Under the pieces are notes generated by a model, which saw nothing but the letters and a program-made list of their open reading frames with translations, ran no database searches and was not told the DNA's origin. From NCBI GenBank assembly GCA_015068245.1, contig SVKU01000001.1:1-64000 (forward strand): a DNA stretch of 64,000 nucleotides, read 5' to 3'. The DNA comes from Oscillospiraceae bacterium. GTDB taxonomy: Bacteria; Bacillota; Clostridia; Oscillospirales; Oscillospiraceae. The first letter of the stretch is position 1. Each line of letters begins with the position of its first letter. Positions 17,207 to 25,184 of this stretch are shown here, one piece after another. The position numbers and the translations under genes were made by a program.

Positions 17207-17545
17207 ACCGGGATGGACAGCCGCGCCGACAGTACCGAAAGGTCGTCGGTGAGGAAAGTCCGGGCTCCACAGGGCAAGGATAGCGGGTAACGCCCGCCGA
17301 AGGCGACTTCAGGAAAAGTGCAACAGAGATATACCGCCTTCAGTTGGAAGGTAAGGGTGGAAAGGCGAGGTAAGAGCTCACCGACTGCCGTGTAAAAGCG
17401 CGCAGTCCTGTAAACTCTATTCGGAGCAACACCGTAATGGGACATTGGCTTGCCCGGCCGTCCCTTTGGTGGCTTGAGCGTATTGGCGACAGTACGCCTA
17501 GATAGATGGCTGTCTATAACAGAACCCGGCTTACAGTCCCGGTCT
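17207..17545 (+). ncRNA. rnpB: RNase P RNA, bacterial class A-like
   Basis: Catalytic RNA that matures the 5' ends of tRNAs. The conserved 5' core GAGGAAAGTCCGGGCTCC and 3' core ACAGAACCCGGCTTACAG are both present. Bases 17207-17213 (ACCGGGA) pair exactly with 17537-17543 (TCCCGGT) to close the P1 helix. The length of about 340 nt is normal. It has its own promoter and terminator and is read convergently with the lipoprotein gene downstream. Confidence 0.97.
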
Positions 17546-17547
17546 CG

Positions 17548-17586
17548 AAAAACAGACTGCTGCAGAATCGCAGCAGTCTGTTTTTT
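17548..17586 (+). terminator. Rho-independent terminator of rnpB
   Basis: A 16-bp stem starting AAAAACAGACTGCTGC (17548-17563), six-base loop, matching right arm ending in TTTTTT (to 17586). It overlaps the stop codon of the convergent lipoprotein gene by 2 bp and may also act in that direction. Confidence 0.92.
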
Positions 17587-18175
17587 ATCCGCCAGCACAT
17601 TTCTTACATGGTGTTAGACCTTTTGCAAGAGCTTCTTCCATTGTTGATTCATAATATGTACCGCTTCCGCAGCTTGAACTGAAATGATACCTGGAACCGC
17701 TTTTGGTAATATAAATGACATTGCTGTTGTCAGACTCAGCGGTGTCAGCAATACTTTCATTATTGTTCTCTGAACTGGGAGAAATTTCCTCATTAGCAGG
17801 CGAAGCGATTGGTTGTTCAATTTCATAATTAGGTAAAGAAGTGTTTTCGCTCAGGGATATGTTTAGGCTTTCATCAGAGAGCTGTTTTGATTGAGGATAA
17901 TCAAAAGAATCAAAGTCTGAAGAAATGTCATTTATAACTGCAGAATCGGAAATTTGCAAAAAACTAAGTATTTGACTGTCTTGAGCTTCGATAAGTTTCT
18001 GCATGGAGGCAATTTCTGCTCTGAGTTCTTTGTTTTCTTCTTTAAGCGCATCCAAATCTTCCATTATTGCAATTATGTCTGCTTTTAGTGCAGAAACTTC
18101 CGTTGTGTTGTTTGTGCATGAGCATAGTGAAACAGACAGTAAAGCAAAAAGAAGAAAAGCAACAACACGTTTCAT
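17585..18175 (-). CDS. Putative lipoprotein with coiled coil and C-terminal Cys/His motif
   Basis: Function unknown, 196 residues. A signal sequence (MKRVVAFLLFALLSVSLCSC) ends in a plausible lipobox LCSC. A leucine-zipper-like coiled coil follows (about residues 28-60), then a Ser/Glu/Asn-rich linker, then a C-terminal domain with the pattern Y-I-T-x-S-G-x-x-Y-H ... C ... A-x-x-x-G-x-x-P-C-x-x-C, found at the ends of many Firmicutes secreted proteins and probably metal-binding or structural. I start at 18175 (AGAGG upstream); the longer frame would begin at the promoter's -10 region. The domain call is inference from pattern. Confidence 0.75.
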   Translation of the reverse strand: MKRVVAFLLFALLSVSLCSCTNNTTEVSALKADIIAIMEDLDALKEENKELRAEIASMQKLIEAQDSQILSFLQISDSAVINDISSDFDSFDYPQSKQLSDESLNISLSENTSLPNYEIEQPIASPANEEISPSSENNNESIADTAESDNSNVIYITKSGSRYHFSSSCGSGTYYESTMEEALAKGLTPCKKCAGG

Positions 18176-18205
18176 ACCAAACCTCTTGTAAAACTGTTTG
18201 CGCAT

Positions 18206-18234
18206 ATAGTAACATTATTCGACAGATTTTTCAA
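18206..18234 (-). promoter_or_regulatory. Promoter of the lipoprotein gene
   Basis: Minus strand TTGAAA (18229-18234), 17-bp spacer, TACTAT (18206-18211), about 31 bp before the ATG at 18175. Confidence 0.7.
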
Positions 18235-18246
18235 TCAATAAAGAAA

Positions 18247-18272
18247 AAGGTTCGGGAAAAGCCCCGAACCTT
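18247..18272 (-). terminator. Terminator of the Gly-Gly-Pro repeat gene
   Basis: A 10-bp stem AAGGTTCGGG / CCCGAACCTT (18247-18256 and 18263-18272) just after the stop at 18281, followed on the minus strand by a T-rich tract. Confidence 0.85.
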
Positions 18273-18280
18273 AATGCTGT

Positions 18281-18736
18281 TTATTTCATTGGAGGAGGAC
18301 CACCCGGACCACCGGGACCGCCGGGACCACCGGGACCGCCGGGTCCACCGGGACCACCGGGACCGCCGGGTCCACCGGGTCCACCGGGTCCACCGGGACC
18401 ACCCGGACCGCCTTCGGCCACAGGACGTTTTTCTGTGTCGAATTCAATAACAACACCTTCCATGCCGCCTTCAAAAACCATCTTGCCCTGTGCTTTGCCG
18501 TCAACAATTCTGCCGGTGTAACGACGTCCAAGGTTGCCATATTCAATAAGCACCTCAAAACTTTCGCCATCTACTTTGGCTTCAACAAAGGGGAGAGTTT
18601 CGATAACTCCGGGTGCAGCATCGATTGTTGCTGTGCCGGTCAAAGCACCGTCAATTACTTTGAAATCAAAAGTAGTTTCTCGTTCTGCCATGCCGGTGTG
18701 TTCAAATACGGGATATACTCCGCTGATATCAGACAT
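18281..18736 (-). CDS. Small beta-rich protein with C-terminal Gly-Gly-Pro repeat tail
   Basis: No named function; 151 residues. Residues 1 to about 106 form a compact predicted beta domain (F-x-F-K-V-x-D-G-x-L-T-G-T then R-I-V-D-G-K-A-Q-G-K-M) resembling lipocalin-like accessory modules found at the ends of some hydrolases; that resemblance is inference. The tail from about residue 110 is a long run of G-G-P triplets ending in PPPMK. It has no signal peptide, so the tail is not obviously a cell-surface collagen-like stalk; the lack of G-x-y variation also differs from classical bacterial collagens. AAGGAAG precedes the start. Monocistronic, with its own terminator. Confidence 0.75.
   Translation of the reverse strand: MSDISGVYPVFEHTGMAERETTFDFKVIDGALTGTATIDAAPGVIETLPFVEAKVDGESFEVLIEYGNLGRRYTGRIVDGKAQGKMVFEGGMEGVVIEFDTEKRPVAEGGPGGPGGPGGPGGPGGPGGPGGPGGPGGPGGPGGPGGPPPMK
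18296..18412. repeat. Short tandem repeat encoding Gly-Gly-Pro units
   Basis: About 115 bp made almost only of 9-bp units such as CCGGGACCA and CCGGGTCCA, differing at the third codon position. This keeps a G-G-P reading phase on the minus strand. Such arrays can change length by slippage in multiples of 9 bp without breaking the frame. Confidence 0.9.
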
Positions 18737-18804
18737 AATATACTTCCTTTCTTTTCCGGTATGTTTTGATTTTATTATATTTTAATCAATAAAGCAATCG
18801 TTAC

Positions 18805-18833
18805 TTGAAACATTAATTGGAATTGGTTATAAT
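18805..18833 (+). promoter_or_regulatory. Promoter of copA
   Basis: TTGAAA (18805-18810), 17-bp spacer, TATAAT (18828-18833), 30 bp before the copA ATG. No clear CsoR- or CopY-type operator was recognised around it. Confidence 0.82.
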
Positions 18834-18862
18834 TTATTCATAGTTTTTGGAAGGGTGACAAA

Positions 18863-21364
18863 ATGAAACAGAAGTATAATGTTACCGGTATGACCTGCTC
18901 TGCCTGCTCTGCACACGTTGAAAAAGCAGTATGTGGGTTGGACGGTGCCAACGATGTTAATGTTAATCTGCTCAGCGGAACTATGGTCGTTGAGTTTGAT
19001 GATAATAAACTCGACCATGAAAAAATAATTGCTGCAGTAGAAAGAGCCGGATATGGCGCATCACTTCCCGGTGCGGTTGATAAAAATCAATCAAATGTCC
19101 TTGATGCCGAGCAGAAAGGCATGAAGAAGAGGCTGATTTCTTCAATTTGCATCCTTATACCGCTTATGTATATCTCAATGCAGCATATGCTGGGATATCC
19201 GATTCCTGGGTTTCTTGCAGGAGCAGAAAACGCTCTTAATCTTGCTCTAGCTCAGCTTATTCTGACCGTACCGATAATGATAATCAACCGAAAGTATTAT
19301 GTTGTCGGTTTTAAGACGCTTATTGGCAGAGCACCTAATATGGACTCTCTCATTGCCATCGGATCCGGTGCTGCTGTTGTTTATGGACTTGTAAATATAT
19401 TCTATATTTCCCGTGCCATGGTTGCCGGTGATTTGACGGCAATGGGACATTATGCTCACAACCTGTATTTTGAATCTGCGGGCATGATACTCACATTGAT
19501 TACGGTGGGCAAGTATCTCGAAGCTCGCTCAAAAGGAAAAACCGGTGAGGCCATTTCCAGGCTGATCGGTCTTGCTCCCAACACAGTGAGAGTGTTTCGT
19601 GATACTGCCGAAGTTGAGATACCTTTGTCCGAAGTTGTTGTTGGCGATCTTGTAATAGTAAAACCCGGTGAACGCATTGGTGTTGACGGTATTATCATCG
19701 AAGGAAGTACCTACGTTGACCAGAGTGCACTGACGGGAGAAAGTATTCCTGCCGAAAAAAACGTGGGCGACCGCGTTATGGCAGCTACCGTGAATAAAAA
19801 CGGAGCCATAACTTTCAGGGCAGAGAGGGTTGGCGAGGACACAACTTTGTCACAGATTATCCGCCTTGTTGAAGAAGCCGGCAGTTCCAAGGCACCCATC
19901 GCAAGATTTGCTGATAAGGTAAGTGGTGTATTTGTTCCCATTGTTATCGGTATTGCTTTGGTTACTGGGATAGTGTGGCTTGTTGCCGGATATGGTATCG
20001 AGTTTGCCTTGTCCAATGCCATTGCTGTTCTTGTTATTTCATGCCCCTGCGCTCTTGGACTTGCTACGCCCGTTGCAATCATGGTTGGTACGGGCAAAGG
20101 TGCGGAATTCGGTATTCTTATAAAATCGGCAGAAGCTCTCGAAACTGCCAGTCGGGTAGACGCCGTTGTATTTGACAAAACCGGTACCGTTACCGTCGGT
20201 GAACCTCAGGTCACTGACGTTGTAACGCTTATTGACCGCAAATATTTCATGTCTCTCGCTGCAGCTGCAGAAAGACGTTCGGAACATCCCATCGCTGCCG
20301 CTATAGTGGAAAAGGGAAGATGTATTGAGTCTGAAAGAATGTTTGTTTCCGACTTTAAGGCCTACGGTGGTCTTGGACTCAGAGCGGTCATAGATGATAA
20401 GGTTTACTATGCCGGCAATGCCAAACTCATGGAACAGAAAGAAATTGAACTGGGAGAGTATGCAGCCAAAGGTGATGCGCTTGCATCTGAAGGCAAAACC
20501 ATAACGTATTTTGCTCAGGAAGAAGGCAGCAAACTACTTGGTATTATTGCTGTTGCCGATACTTTGAAAGCAAGTTCAAAACTGGCTGTTTCAGAGCTGA
20601 AGAATCAGAATGTAGAAGTCTGCCTGCTCACCGGAGACAATGAAAAAGCAGCAAACTATGTCGGTTCTCAGCTTGGAGTCGATAGAATCGTGGCAGATGT
20701 TATGCCGCAGGATAAGGAAGCCCTCGTTCGTGGTCTTCAGGCTGCCGGCAAAAAGGTAATGATGGTTGGAGATGGCATCAACGATTCTCCAGCATTGGTA
20801 CGTGCCGATGTGGGCGTAGCTGTAGGTGCAGGTACAGATATAGCCATAGAATCTGCAGATGTTGTTATTATAAAAAATGACCCTATGGACGTGCCGGGGC
20901 TTATTGCGCTAAGTAAGGCTGTTATAAAAAATATCAAGATGAACCTGTTCTGGGCACTGTTTTATAACTGCCTTGGCATACCGTTGGCAGCTGGTGTATT
21001 TTATCCGCTGTTTGGACTGCAGCTCAATCCCATGATAGGTGCTGCTGCTATGAGCCTCAGTTCAGTTTGCGTAGTTACCAACGCTTTGAGACTTAGAAAG
21101 TTTACACCGCCAAAGAACGAAGAAGTTCAGATGATCAAAACTAAAGAAATGGAGAAAAGGACTATGGAACATGTATTGAAAATTGAAGGCATGATGTGTT
21201 CTCACTGCACCGGCAGAGTACAGAAAGCTCTTGAACAGACAGCAGGTGTTGTAAGCGTTGCCGTTGACCTTGAAAGCGGCACAGCCACCGTTAAAGGCGG
21301 GGAACCCGATGTACTGAAAGCAGCCGTTGTAGATGCGGGATACGAAGTTATATCTATAGACTGA
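18863..21364 (+). CDS. copA: Copper-translocating P1B-type ATPase with N- and C-terminal HMA domains
   Basis: Exports monovalent copper across the cytoplasmic membrane using ATP; 833 residues. Order: N-terminal heavy-metal-associated domain with GMTCSACSAHVEKA (about residues 8-21), membrane helices, TGES actuator loop, CPC motif in ISCPCALGLATP, phosphorylation site DKTGTVTVGEP, MVGDGINDSPAL hinge, last two helices. Unusually, a second HMA domain with GMMCSHCTGRVQKA is attached at the C-terminus (about residues 768-833) after a charged linker rich in Lys and Glu. An in-frame ATG at 21164 with its own Shine-Dalgarno could also give this domain as a free CopZ-like chaperone. Confidence 0.94.
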   Translation: MKQKYNVTGMTCSACSAHVEKAVCGLDGANDVNVNLLSGTMVVEFDDNKLDHEKIIAAVERAGYGASLPGAVDKNQSNVLDAEQKGMKKRLISSICILIPLMYISMQHMLGYPIPGFLAGAENALNLALAQLILTVPIMIINRKYYVVGFKTLIGRAPNMDSLIAIGSGAAVVYGLVNIFYISRAMVAGDLTAMGHYAHNLYFESAGMILTLITVGKYLEARSKGKTGEAISRLIGLAPNTVRVFRDTAEVEIPLSEVVVGDLVIVKPGERIGVDGIIIEGSTYVDQSALTGESIPAEKNVGDRVMAATVNKNGAITFRAERVGEDTTLSQIIRLVEEAGSSKAPIARFADKVSGVFVPIVIGIALVTGIVWLVAGYGIEFALSNAIAVLVISCPCALGLATPVAIMVGTGKGAEFGILIKSAEALETASRVDAVVFDKTGTVTVGEPQVTDVVTLIDRKYFMSLAAAAERRSEHPIAAAIVEKGRCIESERMFVSDFKAYGGLGLRAVIDDKVYYAGNAKLMEQKEIELGEYAAKGDALASEGKTITYFAQEEGSKLLGIIAVADTLKASSKLAVSELKNQNVEVCLLTGDNEKAANYVGSQLGVDRIVADVMPQDKEALVRGLQAAGKKVMMVGDGINDSPALVRADVGVAVGAGTDIAIESADVVIIKNDPMDVPGLIALSKAVIKNIKMNLFWALFYNCLGIPLAAGVFYPLFGLQLNPMIGAAAMSLSSVCVVTNALRLRKFTPPKNEEVQMIKTKEMEKRTMEHVLKIEGMMCSHCTGRVQKALEQTAGVVSVAVDLESGTATVKGGEPDVLKAAVVDAGYEVISID
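21151..21166 (+). promoter_or_regulatory. Internal ribosome binding site and start codon within copA
   Basis: GGAG (21151-21154) sits 9 nt before an in-frame ATG (21164), followed by a complete 66-residue HMA domain. Ideal spacing for an internal translation start; may be a relic of a separate copZ gene that became fused, or a working second start. Confidence 0.5.
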
Positions 21365-21375
21365 TAATGCTGTAA

Positions 21376-21417
21376 AACAAAGCTGTCGGACATTTACCGG
21401 CAGCTTTGTTGCATTTT
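21376..21417 (+). terminator. Terminator of copA
   Basis: A 14-bp stem (21376-21389 and 21397-21410, one G-T pair), followed by GCATTTTTG. Confidence 0.85.
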
Positions 21418-21443
21418 TGATACTGATTTGTGCTTTTATTTCA

Positions 21444-21472
21444 TTGTTTTGCTGAATAGACGGTGTTATAAT
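21444..21472 (+). promoter_or_regulatory. Promoter of the ferredoxin-flavoprotein gene
   Basis: TTGTTT (21444-21449), 17-bp spacer, TATAAT (21467-21472), about 40 bp before the start at 21514. Confidence 0.72.
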
Positions 21473-21513
21473 TATAGCAATTCTAAATATTGAATTGTGA
21501 AAGGAAAATGAAA

Positions 21514-23214
21514 ATGGCGTTTGTTATTAATCAAGACCTGTGTTCTGCCTGCCATCAGTGCAGAGTAGAATGTCCTGTGGAAGCGATTACTTTCCGCAAC
21601 GCAAAATACTGGATCGATCCCGATAAGTGTGTTTCCTGCGGAAGTTGTAAGGCTGTATGCCACAATGGTTGTATTTCCGATCTTGAAAATCCCGACCCTG
21701 TCCCTGCACCTCATGACAAAATCAGTATGAGTTGTGATGTCTGCGTAGTTGGCGCTGGGGGTTCCGGCATGGTCGCAGCTGCAAAGGCTGCAGATGAAGG
21801 ATTGAAAGTCATTCTTCTGGAGAAGAATCACGAGGTAGGTGGAAGCGCATGGTATGCCGGCGGTTACCGTATCCATTGGTCTAAACTCCATGAGGCCGCA
21901 GGTGCTGAAGATAAGCGTGACGAAGAGTATGAACGCTTTATCAAGGAAGTAGATGGTAACGTAGATAAAGACCTGCTTAAGCGTATGTTTGAAGCTAACG
22001 CCGAGTTTGTTGACTGGATGGTGGATGAGCATCATTATCTTGAAGATTATAGCTTTGAGATCGGTCCCAGAGGCGGTATGTTCAAGCCCAAGTATACTTG
22101 GGAAAGAGCTTCAAAACGTATAGACAAAATGATCGGCCCCGGCGAAGCTGGCTGGTATGTTATGACACGTCTTTGCAAGGATTATCTTGAAAAGGGCGGA
22201 GAGATCCTCTATAAGACTTCCGGTAAAAAACTTATAACCAACGAAGCCGGAGAGGTGGTCGGCCTGCTGGCTGAGGACGGCGGTGGTGAGATCGAGATCA
22301 CCTGCAAATCTGTCGTACTGGCAACTGGTGCGTTCACAAGAAACCGTGAACTGATGGCAAAATTCCAGCCCTTGTTTTATGACGACGAGGGAAAAGAGCC
22401 TGTACATATTTTTACAGGTTCCGGCTGTACCGGTGACGGTATCGTTATGTGTGACGAGATAGGCGCTGATATCGACTATGTAAATAAGCGTGTTAATCTC
22501 TTTGGGCCTATGCGCCATCCTTATCCCTGTGTAAGCCTTAATATCTGCATGGGCAGCAGTGGTGTTTCTTTTGGCAGCATGGGCAACGTAGTTAAAAACG
22601 GTATGGTAATGGATGAAGTCAGCCCGATGACATTTGACCCGAAACGCTATTACTGGAAGATTGTTGATGACAATATTTGTGAATTTGTTATTGAAAGAGC
22701 AATGAAAGAACCCCCTCAGTCTCCCGGCATGGATCTTCCTGCCTTTTTGGCTAAATGGCGTGATGTGCTTGCAGAAGAAGAGGTCGCAGGTGCCATTGTC
22801 AGTGCTCCGACTCTTGAGGAACTTGCTGAGAAACTTGGATTTGATAAGGAAACATTCCTTGCAGACATTGAGGATTATAACGAAACCGCACGCAATTCGC
22901 CTGCTGAAGTTCCCGGAATGTTTGGTATGGTTCCCGGTCCCAAGCCTGTGGAAAAAGGACCTTTCTATGCTATGAAGCTTAAACTGTTCCATGAGGACGC
23001 TGTTGGTGGCATGACTACCAATAAGAACACTTCCGTCCTTAAAAACGGTGAACCTATTCCCGGACTTTATGCCGCGGGTGATACAACCAGAGGAATAATG
23101 ATTTCCGGCAGCGTTGGTGTAAACTATATTGAAAGTGTTTTCTCGTGTCTTACTCAGGCTTTCAATGAAGGGTATATAGCCGGTGTTGAAGCCGCAAAAT
23201 ATGCAAAACAGTAA
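21514..23214 (+). CDS. Ferredoxin-domain FAD-dependent oxidoreductase (fumarate reductase flavoprotein-like)
   Basis: A 566-residue cytosolic redox enzyme. The N-terminus is a two-cluster 4Fe-4S ferredoxin domain (CSACHQCRVECPVEA and CVSCGSCKAVCHNGC, residues about 10-60). It is fused to a FAD-binding domain with VGAGGSGMVAAAKAADEG and E-K-N at the ribose-binding acid, and a C-terminal fumarate-reductase-type capping region ending in GLYAAGDTTRGIM. This architecture is seen in anaerobes that reduce organic acceptors such as enoates or fumarate-like compounds with ferredoxin or NADH electrons. The substrate cannot be assigned. ATG at 21514 is chosen because GGA at 21503-21505 is too close to the ATG at 21508. 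No partner gene is adjacent. Confidence 0.85.
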   Translation: MAFVINQDLCSACHQCRVECPVEAITFRNAKYWIDPDKCVSCGSCKAVCHNGCISDLENPDPVPAPHDKISMSCDVCVVGAGGSGMVAAAKAADEGLKVILLEKNHEVGGSAWYAGGYRIHWSKLHEAAGAEDKRDEEYERFIKEVDGNVDKDLLKRMFEANAEFVDWMVDEHHYLEDYSFEIGPRGGMFKPKYTWERASKRIDKMIGPGEAGWYVMTRLCKDYLEKGGEILYKTSGKKLITNEAGEVVGLLAEDGGGEIEITCKSVVLATGAFTRNRELMAKFQPLFYDDEGKEPVHIFTGSGCTGDGIVMCDEIGADIDYVNKRVNLFGPMRHPYPCVSLNICMGSSGVSFGSMGNVVKNGMVMDEVSPMTFDPKRYYWKIVDDNICEFVIERAMKEPPQSPGMDLPAFLAKWRDVLAEEEVAGAIVSAPTLEELAEKLGFDKETFLADIEDYNETARNSPAEVPGMFGMVPGPKPVEKGPFYAMKLKLFHEDAVGGMTTNKNTSVLKNGEPIPGLYAAGDTTRGIMISGSVGVNYIESVFSCLTQAFNEGYIAGVEAAKYAKQ

Positions 23215-23226
23215 GTAAATAAATGA

Positions 23227-23259
23227 ATCCCCCGCAAGATTAAGCTTGCGGGGGATTTT
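23227..23259. terminator. Bidirectional terminator between flavoprotein and BMP lipoprotein genes
   Basis: Stem ATCCCCCGCAAG / CTTGCGGGGGAT with a six-base loop, followed by TTTT on the plus strand and preceded by A-rich sequence that serves the minus strand. Confidence 0.9.
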
Positions 23260-23275
23260 ATGTTTGCTTTAAATC

Positions 23276-24385
23276 TTAGCCCTGGTAATCAACAGTGGTG
23301 TTGGTAGTAGCAGGGGGATTTTCAACGTCGCTGGAGTTGTCGACAACGATTTCGCCGCCAACCAGCTTCTGGAAGAGCTCTTCATATTCAGCAACAGTGT
23401 ACTTTTCGAGTCTCCAGGAGGTTTCAGCAGTGGGCAGACCAACGCAGCCTTCAGCAGCGCCGAGGGTGGCGGTAACGCCGGCATGGTCAGCATCCCAGCT
23501 GCCGCCGTTTTCGTACAGGGAGGTAAGTGCCAGAACGGTGGAAGCAGCCAGTTCCTTCATAGCAGAGGTAACGATGAGGTCGGATTCGGCATACTGGTCA
23601 ACGTCAACGCCGATAACCTTGCCGTTTGCAGAGGTAGCAGCAGAAACAGCACTCAGATAAATGCCGCCGCCGCAGGCGAATACGATTTCAGTGCCTTCGG
23701 TGTACCAACCGGACATCTTAACCTGAATGTCATCGGAGGGAGCGAAGGAGCCGGAATACCAGTACTTGATTTCTACGTCTACACCCATTTCGGCAGCAGC
23801 TGCGTCAGCACCCTGAACGAAGCCATAGCCGTAACGGATAACAGCGGGAACAGCCATGCCGCCCAGGAAGCCCAGCTTGGTGTAGCCGTCTTTAACAGCG
23901 GCATAACCTGCCAGATAACCGGCCTGTTCTTCCTTGTAGAGAATGCAGTGAACATTGGCGCCGGTCTTGTAGTTGTAATCAGCGTCGTGGGGTTCGCCGT
24001 CGAGCAGCAGGAAGTTTACGTCGGGATATTTGTCCTGGATCTGGAAGATAGCTTCTTCAAAGAGATAACCGGGGCAAACAACGGTCTTGGCACCTTTGTC
24101 GATAGCTGTGCCGATGGTTTCGACACGAGCTTCGGTGCTGTCTTCAGAGGGACGATAGTAAGCGTAGGTTTTGCTGTTGGCTTCGGCATACTCAACAACG
24201 CCGTTCCAGGTGCCTTCGTTGAAGGACTTGTCGTCGATGTTGCCTACGTCGGTAACCAGAGCGATTTCGTAGCTGTCGGAAGCAGCTTCTTCAGCAGGGG
24301 CGTCGGATTTTTCTTCGGTGCTGGAGCAGGCAGCAAGTGCGAAAAGCATGCACAGCACGAGAAGAAGGGAAATCAGCTTTTTCAT
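23276..24385 (-). CDS. BMP family (nucleoside-binding) ABC transporter lipoprotein
   Basis: Substrate-binding lipoprotein of the BMP/PnrA/BmpA family, which feeds nucleosides to an ABC importer; 369 residues. The signal peptide MKKLISLLLVLCMLFALAAC ends at a clear lipobox LAAC. The mature part starts with an acidic Ala/Glu linker and then YEIALVTDVGNIDDKSFNEG, a diagnostic BMP motif. The matching ATPase and two permeases are not adjacent but at 37.0-40.7 kb. Codon choice is narrow and the promoter is near consensus, consistent with high expression. A strong terminator is shared with the convergent flavoprotein gene. Confidence 0.92.
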   Translation of the reverse strand: MKKLISLLLVLCMLFALAACSSTEEKSDAPAEEAASDSYEIALVTDVGNIDDKSFNEGTWNGVVEYAEANSKTYAYYRPSEDSTEARVETIGTAIDKGAKTVVCPGYLFEEAIFQIQDKYPDVNFLLLDGEPHDADYNYKTGANVHCILYKEEQAGYLAGYAAVKDGYTKLGFLGGMAVPAVIRYGYGFVQGADAAAAEMGVDVEIKYWYSGSFAPSDDIQVKMSGWYTEGTEIVFACGGGIYLSAVSAATSANGKVIGVDVDQYAESDLIVTSAMKELAASTVLALTSLYENGGSWDADHAGVTATLGAAEGCVGLPTAETSWRLEKYTVAEYEELFQKLVGGEIVVDNSSDVENPPATTNTTVDYQG

Positions 24386-24452
24386 TTTGAGTTTCCTCCA
24401 TCAAAATAAGAAATAGTGATCGCCAAATATGATTAATATCTGACTAAATGAC

Positions 24453-24481
24453 ATTATACCAAGTTCTTCTTATTTTTTCAA
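24453..24481 (-). promoter_or_regulatory. Promoter of the BMP lipoprotein gene
   Basis: Minus strand TTGAAA (24476-24481), 17-bp spacer, TATAAT (24453-24458). The 5' leader is about 60 nt and ends in GGAGGA before the ATG. Confidence 0.85.
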
Positions 24482-24500
24482 CAATGATAATTCCTTATTG

Positions 24501-24530
24501 TTGAAAGAATATGGTCTAATATGTTAAGAT
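24501..24530 (+). promoter_or_regulatory. Promoter of udk
   Basis: TTGAAA (24501-24506), 18-bp spacer, extended -10 TGTTAAGAT ending at 24530; 30 bp before the udk ATG. Confidence 0.6.
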
Positions 24531-24560
24531 ATTGAAAGAAGAGAATGAGAGGTAGTAATT

Positions 24561-25184
24561 ATGGCTGAAAGACTTGTCATTGGTATTGCCGGAGGTACCG
24601 GCAGCGGAAAAACAACCCTTACAAAAAAGATCGTCGAAAGATTTGGTGATGATGTTGTTATTGTAAATCACGATAATTATTATAAATCACTTGATCATCT
24701 TACATATGAACAACGCTGCCTTGTTAACTACGACAGCCCGGATGCTTTTGATAATGAACTGTTTATTTCGCAGTTAAGACAATTAAAAGCGGGGCAAAGC
24801 GTAGTTTGCCCCGTGTATGATTTTACTGTACATAATCGTTCCGAACAGACCATGGTCATCGAGCCTAAGGATGTCATTGTTGTTGAGGGGATCCTTATAC
24901 TGGAGAACCCGGAATTGTGCGAGCTTATGGATCTTCGCATTTTTGTTGATACCGATGCCGATGTTCGCGTACTTCGCAGGATAAAGCGTGATATTCGCGA
25001 CAGAGGACGCACGCTCGAATCAGTGACTCAGCAGTATCTGACAACAGTTAAGCCTATGCATGAGAAATATGTTGATCCCAGCCGTAAGAATGCTCATATT
25101 ATTATCCCCGAGGGCGGTAAGAATGAGCCTGCGGTGCATCTTGTTTTACTCAGGGTTGCGGAGCATCTTTACGGCAACGATTAA
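24561..25184 (+). CDS. udk: Uridine kinase
   Basis: Phosphorylates uridine and cytidine to UMP and CMP in pyrimidine salvage. The 207-residue protein has the P-loop GGTGSGKTTL near the N-terminus, NHDNYYKSLDHL, the PVYDFTVHNR substrate loop and RIKRDIRDRGRTLESV lid, all typical of Udk. GAGAGG precedes the ATG. It ends tail-to-tail with the thymidine kinase gene, 4 bp overlapping. Confidence 0.94.
   Translation: MAERLVIGIAGGTGSGKTTLTKKIVERFGDDVVIVNHDNYYKSLDHLTYEQRCLVNYDSPDAFDNELFISQLRQLKAGQSVVCPVYDFTVHNRSEQTMVIEPKDVIVVEGILILENPELCELMDLRIFVDTDADVRVLRRIKRDIRDRGRTLESVTQQYLTTVKPMHEKYVDPSRKNAHIIIPEGGKNEPAVHLVLLRVAEHLYGND

Noticed and set aside
17098-17598. Long N-terminal extension of murD on the minus strand (about 166 residues)
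   Set aside because: It runs through RNase P RNA and both promoters, has no Shine-Dalgarno at its start and does not resemble MurD; the ATG at 17097 has GGAGG.
18296-18412. CRISPR-like or minisatellite array
   Set aside because: The repeats are 9-bp coding units with no spacers; they encode Gly-Gly-Pro in frame.
23483-24409. 308-codon plus-strand frame opposite the BMP lipoprotein
   Set aside because: Antisense shadow of a gene with signal peptide, lipobox and family motif.
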